This document shows positions 43,070 to 50,542 of a stretch of 64,000 nt of DNA, in pieces. The notes beneath the pieces were generated by a model that saw only the letters and a program-made list of their open reading frames with translations, did not search any database and was not told the DNA's origin. The first letter of the stretch is position 1. Every line of letters begins with the position of its first letter. Origin of the DNA: an uncultured bacterium (GTDB lineage: Bacteria; Cyanobacteriota; Vampirovibrionia; Gastranaerophilales; Gastranaerophilaceae); NCBI GenBank assembly GCA_905216055.1, contig CAJMSH010000007.1, positions 62,001-126,000 of the forward strand, in the 5' to 3' direction. The translations under genes and the position numbers were made by a program.

Positions 43070-44197
43070 ATGAAAAATGTAAGACAAACAAATATTAATA
43101 TCCATAGAGATAGCTGGGTTGAAATTAATTTAGAAAATATCGCATATAATATGCGTTCAATTAGAAAAAATACTCCTAAAGGAATTAAACTTTTAGCAGT
43201 TGTAAAAGCTGATGCGTACGGGCATGGCTCTGTTATGCTTGCCCCGACACTTTTGGCATCAGGTGCTGATATGTTAGGAGTCGCTTCAATTGATGAAGGT
43301 GTTGATTTAAGACAGGCAAAAATTAATTGTGAAATATTGGTTTTGGGTGCTGTTCCTGTATGGGCTGTTGAAAGTGCTGTTAAAGCCGATTTGACTATCG
43401 CAATTTTTTCAAAAGAACATTTATCAGCTTGTCGTCAGGCTTATGAAAGAACAGGGATAAAACCGAAAGTTCATGTAAAACTCGATACTGGCATGAATAG
43501 AATTGGGGTGTCTGTTGATGATGCGGTTGAATTTATAAAAGATGTAAGAAACGCTGATTATTTAGATTTCCGTGGAATATTTACTCATCTTGCAAACGCT
43601 GAAAACAGAGAAAAAACTCAAATTCAAATAGACAGATGGAATAAGGTTATTTCACAAGTTGATACTAAAGGTTTGCTTTTACATATTTTGAATACGGCAG
43701 GTGCAATGTGTTATGATGTACCAAATTCAAATATGAGAAGAGCGGGAATTGCTCTATACGGGCTTTATCCTGATTTGCCGGAAGATGGTGTAGTGAAAAA
43801 GCCTGATTTAAAGCCTGTAATGTCTTTGAAAGCCAGAATTGTAAATATTCATGAAGCTAAAGACGGGGAAGGTATCAGTTATGGGCATACTTTTACGGCA
43901 CATGGACCAAGAAAAATTGCAACAGTTCCTTTAGGCTATGCTGACGGTGTTCCTCGCGGACTTTCCAACAAAATCTCAGGAATTTTGAACGGTAAAGAAG
44001 TTCCGCAAGTCGGTAATATTACAATGGATCAGATGATGTTTGATATAACTGGAGTTGATGCAAACTTAGGTGATATTATAACATTGTTGGATGAAAATCA
44101 TACAATTGATGAGTGGGCAAAAATTTTAGGAACAATAAATTACGAATTAACTTGTCGCCTAAAAGTTAGATTACCGAGAGTTTATACAAGGGAATAG
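43070..44197 (+). CDS. alr: Alanine racemase
   Basis: 375 aa. PLP lysine in AVVKADAYGHG, substrate-side HVKLDTGMNRIGV, MRRAGIALYGLYP and the second catalytic Tyr in GISYGHTF are all present. It makes D-alanine for peptidoglycan. It follows the LysR gene closely and precedes the lpd gene by 9 bp, so the three may be one transcript. Confidence 0.95.
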   Translation: MKNVRQTNINIHRDSWVEINLENIAYNMRSIRKNTPKGIKLLAVVKADAYGHGSVMLAPTLLASGADMLGVASIDEGVDLRQAKINCEILVLGAVPVWAVESAVKADLTIAIFSKEHLSACRQAYERTGIKPKVHVKLDTGMNRIGVSVDDAVEFIKDVRNADYLDFRGIFTHLANAENREKTQIQIDRWNKVISQVDTKGLLLHILNTAGAMCYDVPNSNMRRAGIALYGLYPDLPEDGVVKKPDLKPVMSLKARIVNIHEAKDGEGISYGHTFTAHGPRKIATVPLGYADGVPRGLSNKISGILNGKEVPQVGNITMDQMMFDITGVDANLGDIITLLDENHTIDEWAKILGTINYELTCRLKVRLPRVYTRE

Positions 44198-44206
44198 GTT
44201 TTTTAA

Positions 44207-45442
44207 ATGAGTGAAAATTGCAAATTTGATTTAGGTATAATTGGTGCAGGGCCTGCAGGTTATACTGCTGCTTTTCAGGCTAGAGCTAAGGGATTGTCTG
44301 TTATTTTGTTTGAAAAAGACAAAGTCGGAGGTGTTTGCCTTAACAGAGGGTGTATTCCGACAAAAGCAATTTTGCATTCTGCTGAGTTGTATGAAGAAAT
44401 GAAATCAGCTTCTGAATTAGGCATAAATCTTGAAAACTTGTCTGTGGATTACAAAAAAGTTGTGGAAAGAAAAGACAAAGTTGTAGAAAAAATCAGAAAA
44501 TCTCTTGAACTTGCTTTGAAAAACAGCGGAGTACAAACAGTAAATTCTGAGGCAAAAGTTATTTCAGATAATCAAATTTGTGCAGGTGACAAAGTTTATG
44601 AATGCGCAAGTATAATTACTGCAACAGGTTCAAAACCAAAAGATTTTCCAAATCTTAGATTTGATCACGAATTTGTACTTAGCTCTGATGATATTTTAAA
44701 TTTAGATACTTTGCCAAAAAGTATTTTAATAATAGGATCAGGTGCTATCGGAATTGAGTGGGCAAGAATTTTTGCAGCGTTTGATGTAGAAGTTTCAATT
44801 GTGGAGCTTGCAGAACATTTGCTTCCATTAGCTGATATTGAGGTTTCAAAAAGGGTGGAAAGAATTTTTAAGGCTAAAAAAATAAAAATGTTTTTAGCAA
44901 ATTCTGTTGAAAAAATAGAAGATAAAAAGGTTTATTTATCTTCAGGTGATGTTTTGGAACCTGAACTTGTGCTTTTGGCAGTTGGGCGCAAACCTAACAA
45001 TAGTTTTGAAAATGTAACTTGTATCGGTGATGCTTGCGGAAAAATTCAGCTTGCGCATTTCGCAATAAAGCAGGCTGTTGCAGAAGTAGCTGGTGTAGAA
45101 TTTGATGAAACTTTAGTTCCGTCAGTTGTATATGGCTGTCCTGAAATCGCTTGGATTGGAAAACGTGAGCAGGATTTAGAAGAAGGAAGTTATAAAAAAT
45201 CAAATTTACTAATTTCAGCTCTTGGAAAATCTCATTGTGACAATTGCACTGAAGGGTTTATAAAAATACTTTCACAAAACGGAAAAATTGTAGGTGCTCA
45301 TATTGTTGCAAAAGAGGCTTCTTCTTTAATTCAACAAATAACAATAGCTATGCAAAATAACATAGCTATTGATGATTTGAAAAAAGTTTGTTTTGCCCAC
45401 CCGACATATTCAGAAGGCATATTTGAATGTTTGTTTAGATAG
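44207..45442 (+). CDS. Dihydrolipoyl dehydrogenase-like flavoprotein, internally shortened
   Basis: 411 aa against about 460-475 for the family. The FAD site (GIIGAGPAGYTAA), redox disulfide (GGVCLNRGCIPTKA), NAD site (IIGSGAIGIEWA) and C-terminal HPT..E active site (CFAHPTYSEGIFE) are intact. After LLAVGRKPN the usual roughly 30-residue segment leading to the second FAD contact is missing; the text passes straight to VTCIGDACG. The reading frame is intact. It could serve a glycine cleavage system or another lipoyl protein. The last 8 bp overlap a convergent gene. Confidence 0.82.
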   Translation: MSENCKFDLGIIGAGPAGYTAAFQARAKGLSVILFEKDKVGGVCLNRGCIPTKAILHSAELYEEMKSASELGINLENLSVDYKKVVERKDKVVEKIRKSLELALKNSGVQTVNSEAKVISDNQICAGDKVYECASIITATGSKPKDFPNLRFDHEFVLSSDDILNLDTLPKSILIIGSGAIGIEWARIFAAFDVEVSIVELAEHLLPLADIEVSKRVERIFKAKKIKMFLANSVEKIEDKKVYLSSGDVLEPELVLLAVGRKPNNSFENVTCIGDACGKIQLAHFAIKQAVAEVAGVEFDETLVPSVVYGCPEIAWIGKREQDLEEGSYKKSNLLISALGKSHCDNCTEGFIKILSQNGKIVGAHIVAKEASSLIQQITIAMQNNIAIDDLKKVCFAHPTYSEGIFECLFR

Positions 45443-45680
45443 TGCCTGTCCAGAAAGGAACTTTCCCAAAATTCCAATAAGTATTTGTCGGATTTAAATC
45501 TTTGTGACGCCATAGTCTTTTACGTTCAACTTTAGTTTCTGTTTTTTGTTGATCATTTTCGTTTTGTTGAACTTGTACTTCTTCCTCAGTTGTTACACGA
45601 GAGCCAGGTACTTCATAAACTTCAGCATAAGCACATCCTGCAAAGCATAACAAACAAAATAGTGTTATAAATTTTTTCAT
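45435..45680 (-). CDS. Small secreted or lipoprotein-like hypothetical protein
   Basis: 81 aa. Signal peptide MKKFITLFCLLCFAGCAYA; FAGC at residues 13-16 is a good lipobox, although cleavage after AYA is also possible. The mature part is Glu/Gln/Lys-rich, then Trp-rich (WRHKDLNPTNTYWNFGKVPFW). AGGAG ribosome binding site. Function unknown. Confidence 0.6.
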   Translation of the reverse strand: MKKFITLFCLLCFAGCAYAEVYEVPGSRVTTEEEVQVQQNENDQQKTETKVERKRLWRHKDLNPTNTYWNFGKVPFWTGTI

Positions 45681-45762
45681 ACAATTTACTCCTGTTGTTC
45701 CTTATATACATTATAACGTTTTAAGTCATGAAAATCAATATTTTTGCTATATAATTTAAAAT

Positions 45763-46605
45763 ATGCACAAAAGATTACCTGATTATTTAAAACGACCAAT
45801 TATAGATACGGACAAAACCCGCACTGTACGTAGAATTTTAAAGACAAAATGCTTAAATACAGTATGTGAAAATGCGCGTTGCCCTAATAAAAATGAATGT
45901 TATACAAAAAATACTGCGACATTTTTGATTATGGGCAATAATTGTACAAGAAATTGCAGGTATTGTAATATTACCTGTTCGCGTCCTGAGCCTTTGGATT
46001 TGAATGAACCTTTTCATGTTGCAGAAGCAGTAAAGGATTTAGGACTTAAATATGCTGTGATTACATCTGTTACAAGGGATGATTTGCCTGATGGTGGGGC
46101 AGAACATTTTGCAAATTGTATTTATGAAATCAGAAAAATTTCTCCTGATGTAAAAATTGAAATTTTAACTCCTGATTTTAAGGGGAATAAAGATTCCTTA
46201 AATACCATTATAAAAGCACATCCCAATGTGTTTAATCATAATATTGAAACTGTTCGAAAGGTCTTTAAAACAGCTCGTCCTCAAGGTGATTATGATTGTT
46301 CATTGGAAGTTTTGAAATATATTAAAGATAATAGCGATATTATAACAAAATCAGGATTGATGATAGGTTTGGGTGAAACTTTTGAGGATATCGAAGAAAC
46401 TTTGCTTGATTTGAAAAATGTCGGCTGTGATATTTTGACAATTGGACAATATATTCAGCCATCAAAAGAGCATTTAGAGGTTTCTAAATACTATACACCT
46501 GATGAGTATGAAAAATTAAAACAGTTGGCTAAAAAGATTGGGATAAAGCACTATCAAATTGGACCTTTAGTCAGAAGCTCCTATCGAGCGTCTGAGTTAT
46601 TTTAA
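45763..46605 (+). CDS. lipA: Lipoyl synthase
   Basis: 280 aa radical SAM protein. The auxiliary cluster motif CENARCPNKNEC and the radical SAM motif CTRNCRYC are complete; the Ser ligand near the end (RSSYRA) is present. It inserts sulfur into octanoyl groups. TATAAT ends seven bases before the ATG with no ribosome binding site. lpd and the lipoate ligase-like gene at 59942 are related functions. Confidence 0.96.
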   Translation: MHKRLPDYLKRPIIDTDKTRTVRRILKTKCLNTVCENARCPNKNECYTKNTATFLIMGNNCTRNCRYCNITCSRPEPLDLNEPFHVAEAVKDLGLKYAVITSVTRDDLPDGGAEHFANCIYEIRKISPDVKIEILTPDFKGNKDSLNTIIKAHPNVFNHNIETVRKVFKTARPQGDYDCSLEVLKYIKDNSDIITKSGLMIGLGETFEDIEETLLDLKNVGCDILTIGQYIQPSKEHLEVSKYYTPDEYEKLKQLAKKIGIKHYQIGPLVRSSYRASELF

Positions 46606-47309
46606 AATCCTAATGGATAATCTTTCGGAATTTTCCATCCGTTTTTTTGTATTAGTGCGGTGCAATATATTTTGCTTCCATTTTCACTGCATCCGTATGT
46701 AGTATCTTTCCAGTCTATATCTAAATTTGAACCTTGTATCCATTTATATGGTTCTAATCCTTTATTTTTATGGTATTTCCATCTTTCATCTTCAGAATTC
46801 GGATAAAAAGCAAACAGAAAACAATTTTTACCGTATAATTGATTATCAGGACTGTTTTGTAGATCAAAAATATCGTTTTTATTTAATTCTTCAAGATATT
46901 TTGCATCAGGAAAGAAATTATAAGTACTTCCTCCACGTCGTATAATTACAGCACTTCCATCAGGAAAATATACTATTACATAATTATTTGCTGTTTTTTT
47001 TACTTTCAAAGTTTTTAAATATTTCGCTAAATATTTATTGTACCATTCTAGAGTATCACTAACATCATTATTATCTTTATCAATACTCATATCTATATTC
47101 CACGTTGACTTATCGCCATTTTCAAGTTCAGATTGAGTAATTGCTTGATTCATTACTGAGTAAAACTTTTCTAATCTTGTTTCTACTACAGTTTTTCTTT
47201 GCTTTGCTATAAGTGTCGGGATTGTTAGTGCTGCAACGACTCCGATAATTCCTAAAGTTATTAAAATTTCTGCTAAAGTAAAGCCGAATACAGAATTTCG
47301 CTTAATCAT
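46602..47309 (-). CDS. Type IV pilin-like/pseudopilin protein
   Basis: 235 aa. The prepilin cleavage motif GFTLAEILITLG (residues 9-20) with Glu at +5 is followed by a hydrophobic helix. The C-terminal globular part has four Cys that could form disulfides (NCFLF, TTYGCSENGSKIYC). No assembly genes nearby, so it relies on a pilus or secretion system encoded elsewhere. Overlaps lipA's end by 4 bp. TGGAG ribosome binding site. Confidence 0.85.
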   Translation of the reverse strand: MIKRNSVFGFTLAEILITLGIIGVVAALTIPTLIAKQRKTVVETRLEKFYSVMNQAITQSELENGDKSTWNIDMSIDKDNNDVSDTLEWYNKYLAKYLKTLKVKKTANNYVIVYFPDGSAVIIRRGGSTYNFFPDAKYLEELNKNDIFDLQNSPDNQLYGKNCFLFAFYPNSEDERWKYHKNKGLEPYKWIQGSNLDIDWKDTTYGCSENGSKIYCTALIQKNGWKIPKDYPLGF

Positions 47310-47342
47310 AAAATCTTCTCCATTATACTACTTTACTATTTA

Positions 47343-47378
47343 ATATACTTTATGTCTAGTATTAGAATTTTAGTATAT
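47343..47378. promoter_or_regulatory. Inverted repeat between divergent pilin and XRE genes
   Basis: ATATACT (47343-47349) and AGTATAT (47372-47378) form a 7-bp dyad with a 22-bp spacer. A second TAGTAT copy lies inside. It could be an operator for the XRE regulator; AT-rich chance is the alternative. Confidence 0.3.
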
Positions 47379-47400
47379 CGAATAATTTTTGTCAATAGTT

Positions 47401-47406
47401 TAAAAT
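47401..47406 (+). promoter_or_regulatory. -10-like hexamer 6 nt before the XRE gene
   Basis: TAAAAT, six bases (TAAATA), then the ATG at 47413. No TGn and no -35 of note, and the region is very AT-rich, so it is the weakest of this set. Confidence 0.35.
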
Positions 47407-47412
47407 TAAATA

Positions 47413-47631
47413 ATGCAAAAAGATGATTTTTTAAAATTGGGCTACAAAATAAAGTTTGAACGGAGTAAACGTAAAATTTCACAGTTGGATTTAGCTCTAA
47501 AAACAGGGCTAACTACAAGGACGGTTAGTAGAATTGAATGTGGCTCAATTGATCCTAAATATTCAACATTAGTTCGAATTGCAGAAGCATTAGAGTTAAA
47601 TATTATTGATTTATTAAATTTCAAGTTATAA
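47413..47631 (+). CDS. XRE-family helix-turn-helix regulator
   Basis: 72 aa, a single HTH_3 domain: GYKIKFERSKRKISQLDLALKTG then TTRTVSRIECGSIDPKYSTLVRIAEAL. Such short XRE proteins are usually repressors of neighbouring genes or antitoxin-like. It diverges from the pseudopilin gene. No partner toxin gene is visible. Confidence 0.85.
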   Translation: MQKDDFLKLGYKIKFERSKRKISQLDLALKTGLTTRTVSRIECGSIDPKYSTLVRIAEALELNIIDLLNFKL

Positions 47632-47635
47632 TTTT

Positions 47636-48238
47636 TTATTGAATTTCAATTGTTATTGCTCCTTGACGGAAGATTTTTAATTCATCTCCAAATACTCCGC
47701 AAACAGTTGATTCAAGACCTTTGCATATATGGCCGTAATCAGGAATGATTAAATCTGCAAGCCCTTGCATATTTTCTAATGCTTGTTCATAAGTTTTTGC
47801 AGACGGTTGATGTGATAGGTTTGCACTTGTTGTTGCAAGAACATGACCTGGTGTAATTTCACAAATTTCTTTAAAAACTTCGTTATCAGGAACTCTTATC
47901 CCGACTGTTTCCATATTTGATGTCATAAAATATGGAGTTTTGTCGCTTTTTTCAACTACAAGTGTGAGAGCTCCGGGAAAATATTTTTTTATTAATCGAC
48001 AACCAATTTTTGGTATTGGTTTCACGTATTCAAGCAAATTATATGTTTCATTTGACATTAAAATTAGCGGTTTTTGAGCTTCGCGTTTTTTTATTTCATA
48101 TATTTTTTTTACTGCTTTTTCAGATGTTGGCAGGCAGCCTAAACCCCATACGGTATCGGTTACGTATGCGATTACACCATCATTTTCTAATACTTCTTTT
48201 ATTTGTTCTTTATTTTCTATAATCATAGTTTTTCCCAT
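47636..48238 (-). CDS. tsaC: L-threonylcarbamoyladenylate synthase (TsaC/Sua5 family)
   Basis: 200 aa YrdC-domain protein. YVTDTVWGLGC, IYEIKKREAQKPL (nucleotide-binding basic patch) and LATTSANLS are the core motifs. It makes the threonylcarbamoyl-AMP used for t6A in tRNA. TATAAT ends seven bases before the first ATG (48238); an internal ATG at codon 5 has GGGA upstream and is an alternative. Confidence 0.9.
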   Translation of the reverse strand: MGKTMIIENKEQIKEVLENDGVIAYVTDTVWGLGCLPTSEKAVKKIYEIKKREAQKPLILMSNETYNLLEYVKPIPKIGCRLIKKYFPGALTLVVEKSDKTPYFMTSNMETVGIRVPDNEVFKEICEITPGHVLATTSANLSHQPSAKTYEQALENMQGLADLIIPDYGHICKGLESTVCGVFGDELKIFRQGAITIEIQ

Positions 48239-48283
48239 ATATTAAATTATAATGCAAAAATTTGTTTTTGTGTTCAATTTTCG

Positions 48284-48400
48284 GAGATTCTGAAACGAGT
48301 TCAGAATGACAGTTGTTTTTAGATTTTGAACTTTGAGATTCCGAAACAAGTTCGGAATGACTATATCTTTCTTTCGTCACCCTGAACTTGTTTCAGGGTC
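48284..48400 (+). repeat. Palindromic repeat cluster (3 units) on the 3' side of the GIY-YIG gene
   Basis: Units at 48284-48310 (ATTCTGAA-ACGAG-TTCAGAAT core), 48335-48361 (ATTCCGAA-ACAAG-TTCGGAAT core) and, inverted, 48376-48400 (ACCCTGAA-CTTGT-TTCAGGGT core). Stem changes are compensatory: C/G pairs swap to T/A or C/G while the loop ACRAG is kept. Spacers are about 14-24 bp. Confidence 0.9.
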
Positions 48401-48420
48401 TTTTTCACTATAATAAAATA

Positions 48421-48714
48421 TTACAAAATATCATCATATAAATCGTTAAAATTAGGATTTTGTGTTTTTATAAGATTAATTTTCCATTGTCTATGCCAAT
48501 TTTTAAGTTGTTTTTCTCTTGTGATTGCACTCAACATATCTTCTCCAACTTCATAGTATACAAGTTTGTTTAAATTATACTTTTTTGAAAATCCTTCAAC
48601 AACTTTGTTTTTGTGTTCCCAGATTCTCTTTTTGAGATTAGAGGTAACTCCTATATAGAAAACGTTATTATTTTTATTGGTTAGTATGTAAATATATGCG
48701 GTTTTGTTAGTCAT
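48421..48714 (-). CDS. Single-domain GIY-YIG nuclease (UPF0213/YhbQ-like)
   Basis: 97 aa. YIYILTNKNNNVFYIGVTSNLKKRIWEH has the YIY...YIG core with the catalytic Arg, and the later Glu is in TREKQLKNWHRQWK. No DNA-binding domain is fused. Such small nucleases are widespread and their roles poorly known. The gene has seven palindromic repeats around it and no obvious partner gene; its ATG has no good ribosome binding site. Confidence 0.9.
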   Translation of the reverse strand: MTNKTAYIYILTNKNNNVFYIGVTSNLKKRIWEHKNKVVEGFSKKYNLNKLVYYEVGEDMLSAITREKQLKNWHRQWKINLIKTQNPNFNDLYDDIL

Positions 48715-48745
48715 AAATATTTTGTCTTAGGTTTAATTAATATTT

Positions 48746-48912
48746 GAGATTCTGAAACGAGTTCAGAATGACATTTGGTTTTATATTTTGGATTTTGAGA
48801 TTCCGAAACGAGTTCGGAATGACGTTTGATTTTAGATTTTGACTTTGAGATTCTGAAACGAGTTCGGAATGACTATATTTCTCTTTCGTCACCCTGAACT
48901 TGTTTCAGGGTC
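48746..48912 (+). repeat. Palindromic repeat cluster (4 units) on the 5' side of the GIY-YIG gene
   Basis: Units at 48746-48772, 48797-48823, 48847-48873 and, inverted, 48888-48912, each with flanks GAG...GAC around an 8-bp arm, 5-nt loop, 8-bp arm. The third has arms TTCTGAA/TTCGGAA, kept by a G-U pair. The final inverted unit carries ACCCTGAA/TTCAGGGT. The cluster ends 11 bp before the murJ stop. Confidence 0.9.
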
Positions 48913-48922
48913 TAAATATATT

Positions 48923-50524
48923 TTATTTTTTTATTTTTTGAATAAGCCTATGAGCTAATTCATTTGCATATTCCATTTTGAATATTAAATTTAGTCCTGT
49001 GTAACTTATCAAACATAAAATGCCTACTGATGCAATTTTTATTATTTCAAATAATGTTTTTGGCATGTGGATGAATTTATCAAATCCATATGCTAATCCA
49101 AAGCATAAGATAAGGGATACAATCCCTGCAATAAACATTTTTAAAAGGTTTGTAAACAGGCTTTTGTAATCCATTCTGACTTTTTTGTAAATCAAACTGC
49201 CAAGTACGCAGGCATTGAATAATGTTACAAGTGATGTAGATAATGTAATTCCGCCTATTCCCATGTGCATTTCAGTAATAAATATTACGTTTAAAAGATA
49301 TTTTAAAACGATTGATGAAAACGCTACGATAAAAGGTGTTTTGGAATCGTTAAATGAATAATAAACTCTTGTGATAGAATCTCTGAAAACATACGGTAAT
49401 ATTGAAACAGATAAGAACCATAATGCTTCAGTTACCATAAATGTAGCGTTAGCATCAAAAGCTCCACGCTCAAATATTAATCTTACAGCGTCCATTCCGA
49501 CAGTCAAAATCCCTATGATAATTGGAATTGCTGCAAAGAAGAGAACTCCGACACCTTTATTAAAATATGTCTTAATTCCGTCCAAATCTTTTTCAGCAAC
49601 AAGTCTTGAAAAAATAGGGAACAACGGAACCAAAAATGCTGTAACTAAAATTCCGACAGGGAATTGAAATACTCTGTTTGCATAACCGATTGCAGTCCAA
49701 GCACCTTCTGAAATTGATGATGTGAAAAACATATCAACGTAAATATGAATTTGCCCGACAGTAGAACTTAATACCGCAGGGAATAAAAGCTCCATAATTT
49801 CTTTAAAATTAGGGTTATTTGTAAATTCAAAGTTTGGTCGCCATTTAAATCCTAGTTTTCTAACGTTCGGGTACTGGATTACAAGCTGCAATATTGCACC
49901 GATAGTGGTTGCCCAAGCAAGAGCATATCCCTTGTTGTCATTTGGAACAGCCATAACAACCCCGATTATTGCCGCACTCATTATAATCGGTGACAAGTTC
50001 GGTAGCATGAATTGTTTGTAAATAATAAGTATTCCGTAATAAATTCCGACAATCCCACCGATTATCAAAAGCGGTGTCATAATTTTTAAATGTTCTGCCG
50101 CTAAATTTATCATATCAGCAGAGCCGTTTGAGATTATTAATCCCATTATCTGACGAGGGAATATAAACATTATGACTGATAAAATAAGGAAAAATATTGT
50201 TGTTGCAGTCATAAAAGTTGAATATAATTTATTTACGGCTTCTTCAGGTTTTTCCTTTAAATTCGGTATAAGTTTTGAAAAAACAGCAACTGTTGCACTG
50301 TGGAAAGGCCCTCCGACTCCGCCAAGTAGGATTAAAGACAGAGATGGAATTTGGTAAGCATAATAATATGCGTCTGATACTAAAGTTGCGCCATAATAGT
50401 TGGCTATAATAATATCCCTAATAAAACCTATAAGTTTGCTTATAATTGTAACCACAGCAATAATCCAGGCCGCTTTGAGTACACTCATAGATTTGCTGTC
50501 TTTTTCTTTTTCACTTGTTTCCAA
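48923..50524 (-). CDS. murJ: Lipid II flippase MurJ (MviN)
   Basis: 533 aa, about 14 membrane helices. The N-terminus has SKLIGFIRDIIIANYYGA and the conserved GGVGGPFHSATVAVFSKL; later FPVGILVTAFLVPLFPIFSRL. It moves lipid II across the inner membrane. The start is TTG with AAGGGA upstream; a later Met is possible. Its 3' end abuts the repeat cluster. Confidence 0.93.
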   Translation of the reverse strand: METSEKEKDSKSMSVLKAAWIIAVVTIISKLIGFIRDIIIANYYGATLVSDAYYYAYQIPSLSLILLGGVGGPFHSATVAVFSKLIPNLKEKPEEAVNKLYSTFMTATTIFFLILSVIMFIFPRQIMGLIISNGSADMINLAAEHLKIMTPLLIIGGIVGIYYGILIIYKQFMLPNLSPIIMSAAIIGVVMAVPNDNKGYALAWATTIGAILQLVIQYPNVRKLGFKWRPNFEFTNNPNFKEIMELLFPAVLSSTVGQIHIYVDMFFTSSISEGAWTAIGYANRVFQFPVGILVTAFLVPLFPIFSRLVAEKDLDGIKTYFNKGVGVLFFAAIPIIIGILTVGMDAVRLIFERGAFDANATFMVTEALWFLSVSILPYVFRDSITRVYYSFNDSKTPFIVAFSSIVLKYLLNVIFITEMHMGIGGITLSTSLVTLFNACVLGSLIYKKVRMDYKSLFTNLLKMFIAGIVSLILCFGLAYGFDKFIHMPKTLFEIIKIASVGILCLISYTGLNLIFKMEYANELAHRLIQKIKK

Positions 50525-50542
50525 TTTGTTTTCCCTTTATCA

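Larger units (their letters stand above)
48284..48912. mobile_element. Candidate mobile unit: GIY-YIG gene enclosed by palindromic repeat arrays
   Basis: A single-domain GIY-YIG nuclease gene lies between two clusters of REP-like palindromes. The outer parts of the clusters (48335-48400 and 48847-48912) are near-identical 66-bp direct repeats in the same orientation, as produced by duplication or insertion. No target-site duplication could be defined. The nuclease-repeat link is inference. Confidence 0.45.

Noticed and set aside
48284..48912. CRISPR array as explanation for the repeats around the GIY-YIG gene
   Set aside because: Units vary in the arms, some are inverted, spacers are short and similar, and there are no cas genes.
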